NCBI GenBank assembly: GCA_963826795.1
Contig: CAWGYT010000013.1
Location: 62,001 to 126,000, forward strand
Source: CAWGYT01 sp963826795
GTDB lineage: Bacteria > Planctomycetota > Planctomycetia > Pirellulales > Pirellulaceae
Length of the DNA: 64,000 nucleotides
Direction: 5' to 3'
Of the stretch, positions 29,472 to 40,900 are shown in pieces. The translations under genes were made by a program, and so were the position numbers. How positions within the stretch are numbered: the stretch's first letter is position 1; each line of letters opens with the position of its first letter. Below the pieces are notes generated by a model. It saw only the letters and a program-made list of their open reading frames with translations, was not told where the DNA came from and searched no databases.

Positions 29472-32400
29472 TCAACGCATTGGACGTGACTTCTTCAAGC
29501 GGCTCAGCGGGGAGCTTTGGCCTCCCGTCGCCGCGGCGGGCGAATAGGCAACTTTTCGGTCCGGAACCGTGGCGGGTGATTCTTCGACTTCGACGACGGC
29601 CGCAAAATGCCGGATGATCGCCTGCTTGGTGTCCATCAAGAGGCTGAACAGCGTGGGAACCAAGATCAGGGTGAAGAGTGTCGAGACGAACAGGCCTCCG
29701 AGCACGACGCTGCCGAGGCCGCGATAGAGCTCGCTGCCGGCACCCGGAAAGAACACCAGCGGGGCCAGCCCGAAAATCGTGGTCGCGGTGGTCATGAAGA
29801 TCGGCCGAATTCGGGTCCGCACGCTCGTCAAGATCGCTTCGTCGGGGGACATCCCGTCCTCGCGAATGTGATTCAGCGACTGGTGGACGATCAGGATCGC
29901 GTTGTTGACGACCGTGCCGATCAAGATCACGAAACCCAGCATCGTCAGGACGTCCAGCATCTGGGGCGGCTGATCCAGCCAGCCGAGATAGGTCGAGAGC
30001 AACCGCAACCCGACCACGCCGCCAACGGCTCCCAGGGGGACGCAGAAAATGATCACCAGCGGGTACAGCCAGGACTCGAACAGCGCGGCCATCAGGAGGT
30101 ACGTGATCAGGACGGCCAGCAGCAGATTCCAGCGCAGCGCGTTCCACGTTTCCTGAAGTTTGTCCGCGGATCCGCTCAACGTGATCCGATAATTCCCTTC
30201 CAGTTGTCCGCTGGCCTCCATCGGTTCGATCACGGATTTCCGAAGGATACTGATGGCTTCTTCCAACGGCATCTCATCGGGTGGCGAGACGGTAATCGTG
30301 ATGGCTCGATCTCGTTCGCGGTGGTTGATCTGTTCGGGGCCGCTGGAGAGTTCGATCTCGGCCAGATCGGCGAGTGTGACGAGTTGCCCGTCGGGGGTCG
30401 CGACGGGCAAGATATTCAGTTCTTGCGTCAACCTGCGGAAGTTGTCGATGGAGGTTTCCTCCGCGGTCCGGCCCATGATCGTCAAATCGATCTTGTCGCC
30501 GCCCAGGTAATAGTCGGTGGCGTAGGCGCCGTCGACCAGCGCATCGACGACGTAGCCGAGTTCCTGGTTGCTGACGCCCAACTCCGCCATTTGGATCTGT
30601 TTCGGCAAGATATGGACTTCGGGGCTCGAGAGATCCAGACTGGGCTCGGGACGCGCCTGCGCCGCGGGGATCAACTCGGCCACGCGCCCCATGACGAAGC
30701 CGCCCAGGCGGACCAGGGTTTCCAGTTTCTCGCCGGTGATTTCCAGTTCAATACTCCGCCCGGCCCCGATTCCCTGTTCAAACAGGCTCGATTGATTCGC
30801 GACCACGATCGCTCCCGGCAAATGGCTGCCGGCTTCGCGGAGGGCCGGCACCAGCTTGCCGACCTGGGTGGGATCGACGGCGCGCACGCCCATGAAGACG
30901 CTGCGGCCTCGGGCGACAAAGAAGAAGTCCTTGACCGCGGGATACTTCATCGTCGAAAAATCCGTCGTACGGGGATCGTAGTCCCAATACGGGCGGAGCT
31001 CGTCCTCGACCGTTCCCCCAAGTTCCATCAGCTGGTCGAGATTGTAACCTGGCGGCGGCAGGATGATGGCGAATGCCAAATTGCGGTTTCCGGTTGGCAG
31101 ATACTCCATGTCGGGCCAGAACACGACGGTTCCCGCCACGGCCAACGCGACAATCAGGCTGACCACCGCGATGCGTCGCAAGAACGAGTGTTGGATCCAA
31201 CGATTTGACTCGACGATCAGCTCAACGAAGGCGTTACCCAGACGCGTCAGGGGCGACATCAGCCAATCGACACCGCGCGCGATGCGGCGGAAGACGGGAT
31301 GCGCGACCCGTGTCCGATGACGACGGCTTTCGTCGGCGCGAAACAAGCGGGCCGCGGCGGTGGGAATCACGGTGACCGAGACAACCAGTGAAATCGCCAC
31401 GGCGAAGCTGATGGCCAGCGCGATGTCGCGAAACAACTGTCCCGCCTCTTGCTCGATGAAAAGAATCGGAATGAACACGGCCAGCGTGGTGAGCGTCGAG
31501 GCCACCACCGCGCCCCAAACCTCTTTCGTGGCGGTCACGGCGGCCGAGAAAGGATGTTCGCCGCCCTGATAGTGGCGAAAGATGTTTTCGAGCACGACGA
31601 CGGCGTTGTCGACCAGCATCCCCACGGCGAAGGCGAGCCCGGCCAGGCTGATCACGTTGAGTGATCGTCCCAGCAACGACAACATCAGGAACGTCCCGAC
31701 GATACTGCTGGGGATGGCCAGTGCGATGACCAGCGTGGATCGTCCGCTCCGCAGAAACAACAGCAAGACGACGACGGTCAACAGGCCGCCGACGACAATG
31801 TTTTGCCCGACGAGTCCGATGGCCGAGTAAATGTATTCCGTCTCGTCATAGACCTGGGTCAGCGTCAGATTCTTTTGCTTGAGGACACTGTCGTTCAGTT
31901 CGGCGTTGGCCTCGCGCAGTCCCTTCATGACCTCCAGCACGTTGGCACCCGTTTCACGTTCGGCGTTGATGGCAATCGAATAGTCGCCGTAGCGCCGGAC
32001 CAGGCCGTCGGGCTTCTTGTGGCCAAAGCGCACCTCGGCGACGTCGCGCAGATAGACGGGGACGCCGTCGCGCGCCGAGATGATTTCGTTGGCGACCTGT
32101 TCGAGGGAGCGATACTGGCCCAGGGTGCGGACGACGTACCGCCGCTTCCCCTCCCAAAAGTCGCCTCCCGAGGTATCGATATTCTGCCTCATCAGCGCTC
32201 TACGGAGGTCGTTGACGGTGATCTGGCGGGCACTCAACCGTTGGGGGTCGACCAGCACCTGGACTTCCTGTTCGCGGCCTCCCAAGACGTTCGCATCGGA
32301 GACGCCCTTGACGCGTTCGAAGCGGGCCTCAATCACATCCTCGGCGAACTTCCGCGCTTTGGGAACGTCGACGTCCACCGGCAACAGCGGCTGCAACTCG

Positions 32401-32969
32401 GGGTGCTCGATCGCCAGCCGCCGCAGCCGATGCAGGCCCAGGCTGGGCGAAGTCGCGTCGAGGACCGTTTGGAGATCCTCGGCCCGCTGCGGAAATTTCT
32501 GCTGGTACTGGCGGATCGTATCGTCACTCGCCGGCCGAACGCTGAGAATGAACCAGGCGATCGCACGGCTGGAGGAGCTGGAAGTTGTCAGCACCGGCTC
32601 GTCCGCATCCTCGGGGTACTCGCGCACCTGTTGCAGTCGTCGATTGACGCGGACCATCGCGGCTTCGATGTTGGTGCCCACGGCGAATTCGATCTCCACG
32701 CGGCCTTCGGAATCCAGGCATTGCGAGGAGAGTTTCCGCGCGTTTTCGACGCCTTTGAGCTGTTCTTCCTGCGGCAGCACGATTTCCCGCTCAATTTCCT
32801 GCGGGCTGGCACCGCGCCAGCGGGTGCTAATCGTAATCGTGGGTGTCTGCACCTCGGGCGTGAGCTGCATTGGCATGCGCAGTGACGCGACGATTCCGAA
32901 CAGCACCAGCAGCAGGACGCCTACCGCGACTTTCACCGGGTTCCGCACGACGGCTTCAATGGGATGCAT
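29472..32969 (-). CDS. RND efflux pump inner-membrane permease (AcrB/HAE family)
   Basis: 1165 residues from ATG 32969 (MHPIEAVVRNPVKVAVGVLL). It has twelve membrane helices and two large periplasmic loops (residues ~30-330 and ~590-930). The proton-relay positions of AcrB (Asp407-Asp408, Lys940) appear as Asp-Asn in VGMLVDNAVVVLENI and Asn in GTVVNNAILIVHQSL, the pattern I know from the VDN/VNN subgroup of HAE transporters. The porter region contains the usual STRWRGASPQEIEREI. It pumps hydrophobic compounds or other small molecules across the envelope with the adaptor at 32988-34307. No outer-membrane TolC gene is adjacent. Confidence 0.92.
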   Translation of the reverse strand: MHPIEAVVRNPVKVAVGVLLLVLFGIVASLRMPMQLTPEVQTPTITISTRWRGASPQEIEREIVLPQEEQLKGVENARKLSSQCLDSEGRVEIEFAVGTNIEAAMVRVNRRLQQVREYPEDADEPVLTTSSSSSRAIAWFILSVRPASDDTIRQYQQKFPQRAEDLQTVLDATSPSLGLHRLRRLAIEHPELQPLLPVDVDVPKARKFAEDVIEARFERVKGVSDANVLGGREQEVQVLVDPQRLSARQITVNDLRRALMRQNIDTSGGDFWEGKRRYVVRTLGQYRSLEQVANEIISARDGVPVYLRDVAEVRFGHKKPDGLVRRYGDYSIAINAERETGANVLEVMKGLREANAELNDSVLKQKNLTLTQVYDETEYIYSAIGLVGQNIVVGGLLTVVVLLLFLRSGRSTLVIALAIPSSIVGTFLMLSLLGRSLNVISLAGLAFAVGMLVDNAVVVLENIFRHYQGGEHPFSAAVTATKEVWGAVVASTLTTLAVFIPILFIEQEAGQLFRDIALAISFAVAISLVVSVTVIPTAAARLFRADESRRHRTRVAHPVFRRIARGVDWLMSPLTRLGNAFVELIVESNRWIQHSFLRRIAVVSLIVALAVAGTVVFWPDMEYLPTGNRNLAFAIILPPPGYNLDQLMELGGTVEDELRPYWDYDPRTTDFSTMKYPAVKDFFFVARGRSVFMGVRAVDPTQVGKLVPALREAGSHLPGAIVVANQSSLFEQGIGAGRSIELEITGEKLETLVRLGGFVMGRVAELIPAAQARPEPSLDLSSPEVHILPKQIQMAELGVSNQELGYVVDALVDGAYATDYYLGGDKIDLTIMGRTAEETSIDNFRRLTQELNILPVATPDGQLVTLADLAEIELSSGPEQINHRERDRAITITVSPPDEMPLEEAISILRKSVIEPMEASGQLEGNYRITLSGSADKLQETWNALRWNLLLAVLITYLLMAALFESWLYPLVIIFCVPLGAVGGVVGLRLLSTYLGWLDQPPQMLDVLTMLGFVILIGTVVNNAILIVHQSLNHIREDGMSPDEAILTSVRTRIRPIFMTTATTIFGLAPLVFFPGAGSELYRGLGSVVLGGLFVSTLFTLILVPTLFSLLMDTKQAIIRHFAAVVEVEESPATVPDRKVAYSPAAATGGQSSPLSRLKKSRPMR

Positions 32970-32987
32970 AACGAGCTGCTCGTTTCC

Positions 32988-34307
32988 TTAATCCGTTGTC
33001 TGCCGTTTCCAAAGCACCTTTTGTTGATCGCGCAAGCGTTCGTTTCCCCGCGTCACGACCTGCTGTCCGGGCTGGACGTCGCCGCGGATCTCGATCCGAT
33101 TGCCGCGCGCGATCCCCAAGTTCACGGTAACGCTTCGCGCGACGCCATTGAAGGCGGCCGCGCCGCTTTCCGCGGGGTTGGGGACGGCGTTCGTGACGGG
33201 GTCGATCACGATCACCTGCGGTTGCCGTCCGCCCAACACGATGGCGTCCTTGGGAACGAGCATCACCGACTGAGCGTCCTGCAGCTGCAAGTCGACGTGC
33301 CCCAGCATGCCCGCCATGATGCGGGCCTGCTCGGGATCGATCGACTCGTCGAACCTCACGCGAATGGGAAACGTGCGGGATTTTACGTCCGCCTGAGGGA
33401 TCAAGCGATGGATGACGCCGGGAAATTCCTTCGCGGGCAGCGCTTCCAACAGGACGGTGGCGGGATCGCCGACTCGAATCGAGGGAATGTACTTCTCCGG
33501 CAACGACGCTTCGACCTCGATCGGTCGCAGTTGGATCACCTCCGCCACGGGATCGCCCTCGGAGACCCAGGCCCCGATTTCGGTGAATTCGGCAACCACG
33601 TAACCATCGAACGGGGACCGTACGGTGTACTTGCGCACAATCCCTTCCAGCCGCTCAACGGTTTCACGCTGGCCGACGACGCGCGCTTCGGCCTGCGCGA
33701 TGTCTTCTCTTCGCGGGCCGGCCGCAATCAATTTATATGCCGCCGCGGCCTCCAGCTGCGACTGCTCTGCCTGATCCACGAAGGACTTGGCTTCCTCCAA
33801 CTGATCCAGCGAGACCGTGTTGTTGTTGTCGAACAATTTTTGCAAGCGGTTGTAACGGGCATCGGCGTATGTCAACCTGGCCGTCGCCCGCTCAAGCTGG
33901 GCTTGCGCGACGGCAATCTCCTCCGGGCGCGATCCGTTCCGCAATTCGGCCAATTCTTGCTCCCGCAGTTGCAATTCGGCCTGCGCTACGCCCAACTCAC
34001 GGGAGATGGTGTCGGTCTTCAGCTGGGCCAATACCTGGTCTCGGGCGACACGCGTCAGCTTGCGACCCTCGTCGTCCGGATTCAGCAAGAACGTCTCGAC
34101 GCGTCCGCCGACCGCGGCACCCACCAGGCTACGGCGTGTGGGGACGACCGTGGCGACGAAGCGACTCGAGGGGGTGACCGTTGTTTGCTCGATCGTCCCG
34201 ACCTCCACTTGGGCCACGCGCCCTGGCGGCTGGGCGGCCGTGGTCGACAGGCAACAGGTCATCATCACGAGCCTCATCCAGGCGCCCAGCAGCGATCGGT
34301 AACTCAT
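32988..34307 (-). CDS. RND pump periplasmic adaptor (HlyD/MFP family)
   Basis: 439 residues from ATG 34307 (MSYRSLLGAWMRLVMMTCCL), with a signal peptide. Order: lipoyl-like half (VGAAVGGRVETFLLNPDD), a long alpha-hairpin coiled coil (residues ~95-200: LREQELAELRNGSRPEEIAVAQAQLERATARL), lipoyl half (VRSPFDGYVVAEFTEIGAWVSEGD), beta-barrel and membrane-proximal domain (PVTNAVPNPAESG, LGIARGNRIEIRG). It bridges the inner-membrane permease to an outer-membrane channel. The 18-base gap to the permease on the same strand shows one operon with the adaptor first. Substrate unknown. Confidence 0.92.
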   Translation of the reverse strand: MSYRSLLGAWMRLVMMTCCLSTTAAQPPGRVAQVEVGTIEQTTVTPSSRFVATVVPTRRSLVGAAVGGRVETFLLNPDDEGRKLTRVARDQVLAQLKTDTISRELGVAQAELQLREQELAELRNGSRPEEIAVAQAQLERATARLTYADARYNRLQKLFDNNNTVSLDQLEEAKSFVDQAEQSQLEAAAAYKLIAAGPRREDIAQAEARVVGQRETVERLEGIVRKYTVRSPFDGYVVAEFTEIGAWVSEGDPVAEVIQLRPIEVEASLPEKYIPSIRVGDPATVLLEALPAKEFPGVIHRLIPQADVKSRTFPIRVRFDESIDPEQARIMAGMLGHVDLQLQDAQSVMLVPKDAIVLGGRQPQVIVIDPVTNAVPNPAESGAAAFNGVARSVTVNLGIARGNRIEIRGDVQPGQQVVTRGNERLRDQQKVLWKRQTTD

Positions 34308-34923
34308 CACGTGACCTCACAATGCAGGCGGGGATGCTGTCGGGCGGGCGGGCGGGGCGTCGAGGCAACCCTGCCGGCAGACAATTGGGGGAAATCGGTA
34401 AGCTGAGAAGATCGACTCAGGCTCCACGATAGCTCCGACACCTCGTCCTGGTCAAGCTTTCTTGCCGTCCGCGCCCCGGCCGCTGCGGGACCTACGGTGG
34501 ACGCCACGGGATCCCCTGGGATACGTCAGGCGATCGCTCTTCGGCGACCACCGGGTGGGAGGAAGGGTGGATCGAAGGACGGCAAAAATTCTGCGAAATC
34601 GCACGAAATCGTTTACGCAGCTCGCGGCGGCCGCTAGGATCGATTGACAAGCGAACGTCCCGATCGAGGCCTGGAGACGAGAAGTTCGAACCCTTGGGGA
34701 CGATGGTTGGCAGGAGCGCCAAGTCCGACCGTTTGGCATCCGCCGAACGAGGCAACTTGAGTGAGCATCGGAACGCCCATTCGGGCGATCTGCCGGGGTC
34801 GAGAGCGGTGCGCCGTCGAGACGCACCCGGCCGCAGCTGGATCTCAGCCGGAACAATCTCCGGCGCGGAGGAACGAGCGGCCTCACATCCTGATGAGCAT
34901 CTTTGGCGGGGGGAACGTGCACC
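34308..34923. other. Divergent intergenic region, 616 bases
   Basis: It lies between the minus-strand RND operon and the plus-strand giant surface protein and must hold both promoters. The only -35/-10-like pair seen is TTTACG at 34612-34617 and TAGGAT at 34635-34640, with a 17-base spacer on the plus strand; this is weak. Short open frames are present but none looks coding. Confidence 0.45.
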
Positions 34924-37900
34924 ATGAGTTGGCGTGGCGGTAGAACGCGTTACGATACGACGAGAGATGCTCGACGGCGTCTTCGGGACTCACGACGACG
35001 GCGTTTGGGAGCGATTGAATCGCTGGAAATGCGCGCCCTGCTGAGCGTCGATCTGGCGCCCGCGCTGCGCTGTTTCGGCGAGCACGATGTGACTTCGACG
35101 GTATTTGCTCCGAGTGATACGCCGGCCGCCCTCGCGTCGTCCGTGTCGCTGTCCGATTCGCCGCGCTTTCAGAATCCGGCGCTTGCCACGCATGGCACCC
35201 CACCGGAGCCGGACCGACCAATCGGCCCCGAGACGCTGGATCCCGTCGAGCTGGGGCCCGTGCTCAGTCCGCCGAATTGGGTCGCGCTCGCACCGGTCGG
35301 GTCGCTGGTCTACCAGGCGTCGGTTTCCCACACGATCACCGGCGTCAAGGCGGATCAGCTGGAGCTGCCACTCGACGGCCCGCAGACCCTGTCGCTGGTG
35401 GTCCGCTCCGATGCGCAGCTGCAGTCCCAGGTGATTCTCGAAAGTCCCGGCAAGACCACGATTGCGACGGGCGCGGCATCCGTGGCGGGCGAGTCGGTGA
35501 TCTTGCAGAACGTGGCGATTTCGACCAGCGGAACGTACAGGCTTTACATTCAGGGTCAGGCTGGAACGCTCGGGGACTACGAAGTTGAATTGGTCTTGAA
35601 CGCCGCGATCGATGCGGAACAGGACGGAGGCCCAGCGAACGACAGCCTCGCGACGGCACAAGATATTGACGGCAGCAGTCTCCTCCTGGGCGGGGGACTG
35701 GCCAGCCGCGCGGCCGTGCTGGGCCGCCGGGGGCTCGATCTAGCCGAGAACTTCGAAGGCCCGTTGTCCGACGCTCAGTGGTTACTCACTTCGAGCCTCC
35801 CCGCGGGCCTGAACCAGGTCACTTCGGATTTCTCGTTCGTCAGCTCGAGTTTCACGGCAGCGGGTGGCGACAACGCGCTGCTGATGGGCTTAAGCAGCGG
35901 AAGTACGCCCAACCTGAATGAGGCGACCTGGACGGTGGATCTTTCGGGCGTCACCGCGGCCCAGCTTACGTTCTCGCACGCGGACTTGCGCGACGAGCAG
36001 AACGTGTTGCCGACCACGTTCACGGGCCATGCGAACGGCGATGGAGTGGCGATGAGCGCCGATGGGATCACGTGGTACCGTCTACTTTCCGTCACGGCGA
36101 TCACGGAAAACCAATGGCATGAGGTCACCCTCGATCTGAAGGCCGCCGCCGACAACGTTGGGATCGCCTTGGGAGAGAATTTTCAGATTCGATTCCAACA
36201 GTACGATGATTCAACGCTGGGATCCGACGGGCGAGCGTTCGACGAGATCCGGATTACGACCGTTCCCGCGCAGTCGATCGACGATTGGTATTCTTTTTCC
36301 CTGAACGACGGCGAAATCGCGTCGTTGAGCCTGCAGGAGTCGGGGCGAAGCTTTGGCACGACGCTCAAACTCTACGACGCCGCGCAGAATCTGTTGGCCA
36401 CCGGCATCCCGGCAACCGAGTTGGCTCAAGCGATCCCGAATTTTCAGGATCAAACCAGCAACGGCGTGCCGGATACCTACTATGTGTTGATCGACAAGCC
36501 GGCCGATGAATACGTCTTGCTGTTGACTCAAAATGCCGACTTCGATCGTGAGCAGAACGACGCGCTGGGTCAATCGCAGGGCGTCAATCCGAGCAACCAA
36601 TTGCTGGGCGAAGTCAGCGGGTCGGCTAATTCCAGTCTGGCGATCCTGCAGAGCTTCGCGGGGCCCGACTATACGTCCTTGATTCCTCCGGACCCGATCC
36701 TGGCGGTCGGCCCCAGCCAGGTCGTGGCGATGGTCAATACGGAAATTGCCATCTACGACAAGGCGACGGGCAGTCCGGTGTTCTCGCAGTCGATCAGCGG
36801 CTCGAGCGGCTTCTTTGCCAACGTCGGCGCCCAGATGACCGTGTTTGATCCGTGGATCATTTTCGACGATCAATCGGGCCGTTTCTTCATTGCCGCCATC
36901 GACATCACGTCGGCGTCCGAATCGCATCTGTATCTGGCGGTGTCCACGACGTCGACACCCACCAGTGGCGCGGCCTGGCACAAGTATCGACTTGACTTCA
37001 CCCACAACCCGGAACCGGCCGGGCTCGGCACCAGCACTCACTTTGCGGACTATCCGAAGTTGAGTGCGAACGCCGACGCGATTTTCGTATCCGGCAACTA
37101 TTTTCCGATCGCGGCCGGCACGGGCGTGTACGCGGGGATCTCGGCGATCGACAAGACTCCCCTCTTGTCCGGCGGACCGGCGAACATTGTATATCAGGAC
37201 TTTTTCGACGGCTTCGGTGTCTTTCCCTTGAATCAAATCGATTCCAGTTCGATCCAGTATTTTGCCGAAGCGCGAAACGCCGACACGATTCGGCTGCACG
37301 CGATTACGGAGACGCTCACGACGCCCCAGCGGACGACATTCAACCTGACGGTCCCCGCCTTTCTGGAACCGCTGGACGTTCCGCAGCTGAGCGGTTCGAC
37401 GCCGCTCGACTCGATCGATTCGCGAATCATGACCGGAGTCTGGAGAAACGGTTCGGCATGGTTCGCGCACAGCATTCGGGAACCGTCTCTGGGCGACGAC
37501 GAAGCGGTGGCTCGTTGGTACGAAGTTGACACCAATAGCTTTCCCAGCGGGACGCCGACGCTGGTGCAGTCCGGCAACGTCGATCCGGGGCCGGAACTCC
37601 AGGCCTGGATGCCCGCGCTGGCGGTCGATGGCAACGACAATCTCGCGATTGGGTTTTCACTGGCCGGTTCGACCCTGAACGCGAGTGCCGCGTTCACGGG
37701 CCGGTTAGCCAGTGATCCCGCCGGCACGACGGTATTGCCCGTCGTGACCTACGCCGCGGGAGAGGGAAGCTACTCACTGATTGATAGTGGGGGTCGCAAT
37801 CGGTGGGGCGACTACAGCGGGTTAGTCGTCGATCCGAGCGACGACGCGACGTTTTGGGTCTTCAATGAATACGCGGCGAGCAACGGCCTCTGGGCAACAC

Positions 37901-40900
37901 AGGTGGCTTCGTTCCAGTTGGAGCCGACGGCTGAAATCGACGTGATCGACTTCGAAGTGCTCAGCGGTGACTCCCTCACGATCCAAACCTTCACGCCGCT
38001 CGACGGTCCCCTCGATCCGCTCAATGACCTCGATCCAGCCCTGGCGCTGTTTGACCCCAGCGGTCAGCAGGTCTTTCCGACCGAAGCGGTGGCAGCTGAC
38101 GGTCGCAACGTGTCTCTGACCTACACCGCGCCCAGCGCCGGCACGTACCGTCTGGAGGTGTCGGCCGAGCTGGGAGAGGGGACGTATTTCGTATCGATTC
38201 AGGGAGCCACGGCGGGGAACTTGCCCCCAACCGTGATCGACGCGAATCCAGACGACGGGGCTGCGTTACCTGCGTTTCCGGCCGTTTATCGGTTGGTCTT
38301 CTCGGAAGTATTGTCGCCGGGATCGGTGCAAGCGAGTGACTTGCTGGTCAACGGCACGCCGGCGACTTCCGTGACGGTTTCGGGCGCGACCCTGGAGTTC
38401 ACCCTGGACCCGCTGGTTGACGTAGGAACGGGCTCCTACAGCGTCGAGCTCGCAGCAGGCGCCGTCTCGGATTTGCAGGGTTTTCTTAACCTTGCGTTCA
38501 ATGCCTCGTTTGATGTGGACATCACAGGACCGCGGATCACCGCCACGACCTGGAACGGCAACAGCTTTCCGCTAGACGCCCGCTTGGCTCCCGGGTCGTT
38601 GGCTTTCGAAGCGACGCTCGACGAAGACATTTTCGTTCTTGCCAGTGCTCGCCGTGGCCCGCTCTCGCCCGGCTCGGACGATATCTTGTTGCGTGAGCTG
38701 ACGACGGGCCTCGTGCTGAACGAGCAATTCGTCAGTTACGACCCGAACACGGATCGGTTTCGAGCGGAATACGGTGACTTACCGGAAGGCAATTATCAGC
38801 TCACCATGTTTTCAGGCCCCGGCGCGTTTGCGGACAATGCCGGGAATGCGCTGGACGGCGAGCCGTTGGGGCCGAACCCTGACAAGACCATTACGGGCGA
38901 CTCGGTGCCCGGTGGGAATTACTTCATCGATTTCAGGGTGGATAGTGTCCAGCAGGCACTTGATCCGTTCCAGCGCGTCGAGCCGTTGGGCGGTTTGATT
39001 GCGGAAAGCCTGAACAACGAAGGCCTGATTAACGAAACGGGCGACGTCGATACGTTCACGTTCGTGGGCCAAGCGGGCCAGGTGCTTGCCGGACAACTGC
39101 GCATATCGGGCGCGGTGATCGCCACGCTCACCTTGCTGGACGAGAGCGGCGACCTGGTCCCGCCGATCAGTAGTGACGCGCCGGGATTTTCCGTGGCGCT
39201 GCCGCCGACGCAGCTGCCAGCCGACGGGACGTATCGTCTGCAGATCACCGCGGACGCGATGACTCATTTCCGGCTGGATGCCTGGCTCAACGCCTCGATC
39301 GAATCGCATACGGGCGACACGGACGAATTTGGCGGAGAGCTGGCAATCGACGATAGCTTCGTCTCACTCGGCTCCGGCCGTTGGGCGGTGGTCGGCACCT
39401 CCGAAAAGAAAATCGGCTTCACCAAGACGAATGACCCGCTGCAATTTATCGATATCTCTTCCACAGGCACGCCCATTCCTCTGGAAGACGACGACCAGGT
39501 GATCGTCGCGACCACAGTTGGAAACGAGCTGCTGCCGGCGGGGGTGATCACGATCGGCAGCAACGGGCTCGTCGCCGCCGGGCTGGCGGGCAATCTGTTC
39601 TTCCAAAATCTGCCACTGCCCGCCCTGGGTTTTGGTCAATTGTTGGTCCCGTACTGGGACGACTTGGATGACGTGAATGATTTGCCGACGCCGGTTTTCA
39701 TGCAAGAAACGCAGGTCGGTGGGATCAATACCCTGATTATTCAGTGGCACGAGCGACCCCACTTTGAGGATATCGGCGCCGTCACGTTTCAGGTGCAGGT
39801 GTTCGAGTCGGGGCCGGTGCTCGCGCGCTTTGCCTATCAGGACATCGAGTTCGGCGACCCGATGTTTGACTTTGGCGGAAGCTCCACGATTGGCTACCAA
39901 GCAAGCGACGAGCTGGGCTTTGAATACAATTTCGGCTACTTGGATGCGGCTCCGTTCGACCCCATTCCTCCTTCGAACCCGGTTGCCAACGGAGACGTCG
40001 TCGACCTGTTCCCGCAGGATGATGTTGACGAGTACACACTGGACCTCAGCGCTCGCGTCGGTCAGCGGATTGACATCCTGCTCAAGGGACTCGAGGGACT
40101 CGATCTATCCGGCGAAACACTCCAACTGCTTGCCCCGAACGGCAGCGTGATCGCGACCGGCGTGGCCCAGCCGTTGGGAATCGAGCCCACGGACTTCGAT
40201 CTTGGGATTTTCGGGTTCACGGTGCAGGATATCGGGTCCAATCAGTACACGGTGCGCATCGAGAGTGGTGTCTTGGGCCCGCACACGGTCGTGGTCACGG
40301 ATGCGATTCAATTCGAGTCGGAACCGAATCAGGCGTTCGAACCGCTCCGCAGTCTTAACCCACTGGGCGAGGCCCTGGGCTATCTTGGCGCGGCGGGGGA
40401 TACCGACCGTTTGACGCTGGCCGTGCAAGCGGGTGAAACGGTTGTCGTCCGCGCGGTGGCCTTGTTCGACGATCCCGCGGCAACTCCGCTGAATGACCTG
40501 GACGCCGCGCTACAGATTCTGGCCGGCGATGGAAGCACCCTGCGCGCCTCGGATCTTTCCTCGCTAGACGGCAAGAACCCTCAGGTCGCATTCATTGCTC
40601 CCGCGTCCGAAACGCTAACGGTCGTCGTCACGTCGACCAGCGGTCGAGGCGAATACCGTCTAACGGCGTCCCATCAACCGACCGATTTCGGAGATGCCCC
40701 CGCGTCGTTCGGGACTCTTGCCATCAATAGCGGAGCATCGCACATCGCCAGCGGGCCGAAGCTAGGATCGGTGCGCGACACAGAAACCGACGGAATTCCC
40801 AGCCCCACGGCCGACGGCGATGATCTGGACCCTCCCGCCGGCAGCGACGATGAAGATGGCGTGACGCTGGAACCCGTCGTGCCCGGCCAGATATCGGCTC

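Noticed and set aside
29607..31208. 533-codon plus-strand frame inside the RND pump gene
   Set aside because: Overlaps a well-supported transporter on the minus strand and is rich in Arg, Gln and Asp as expected for a GC-rich shadow.
34612..34640. TTTACG and TAGGAT as a promoter of the giant surface protein
   Set aside because: Weak boxes in GC-rich sequence, almost 300 bases from the start, and no supporting pattern.
36211..37470. 419-codon minus-strand frame inside the giant surface protein
   Set aside because: The plus-strand protein is continuous over 2253 residues with clear domains.
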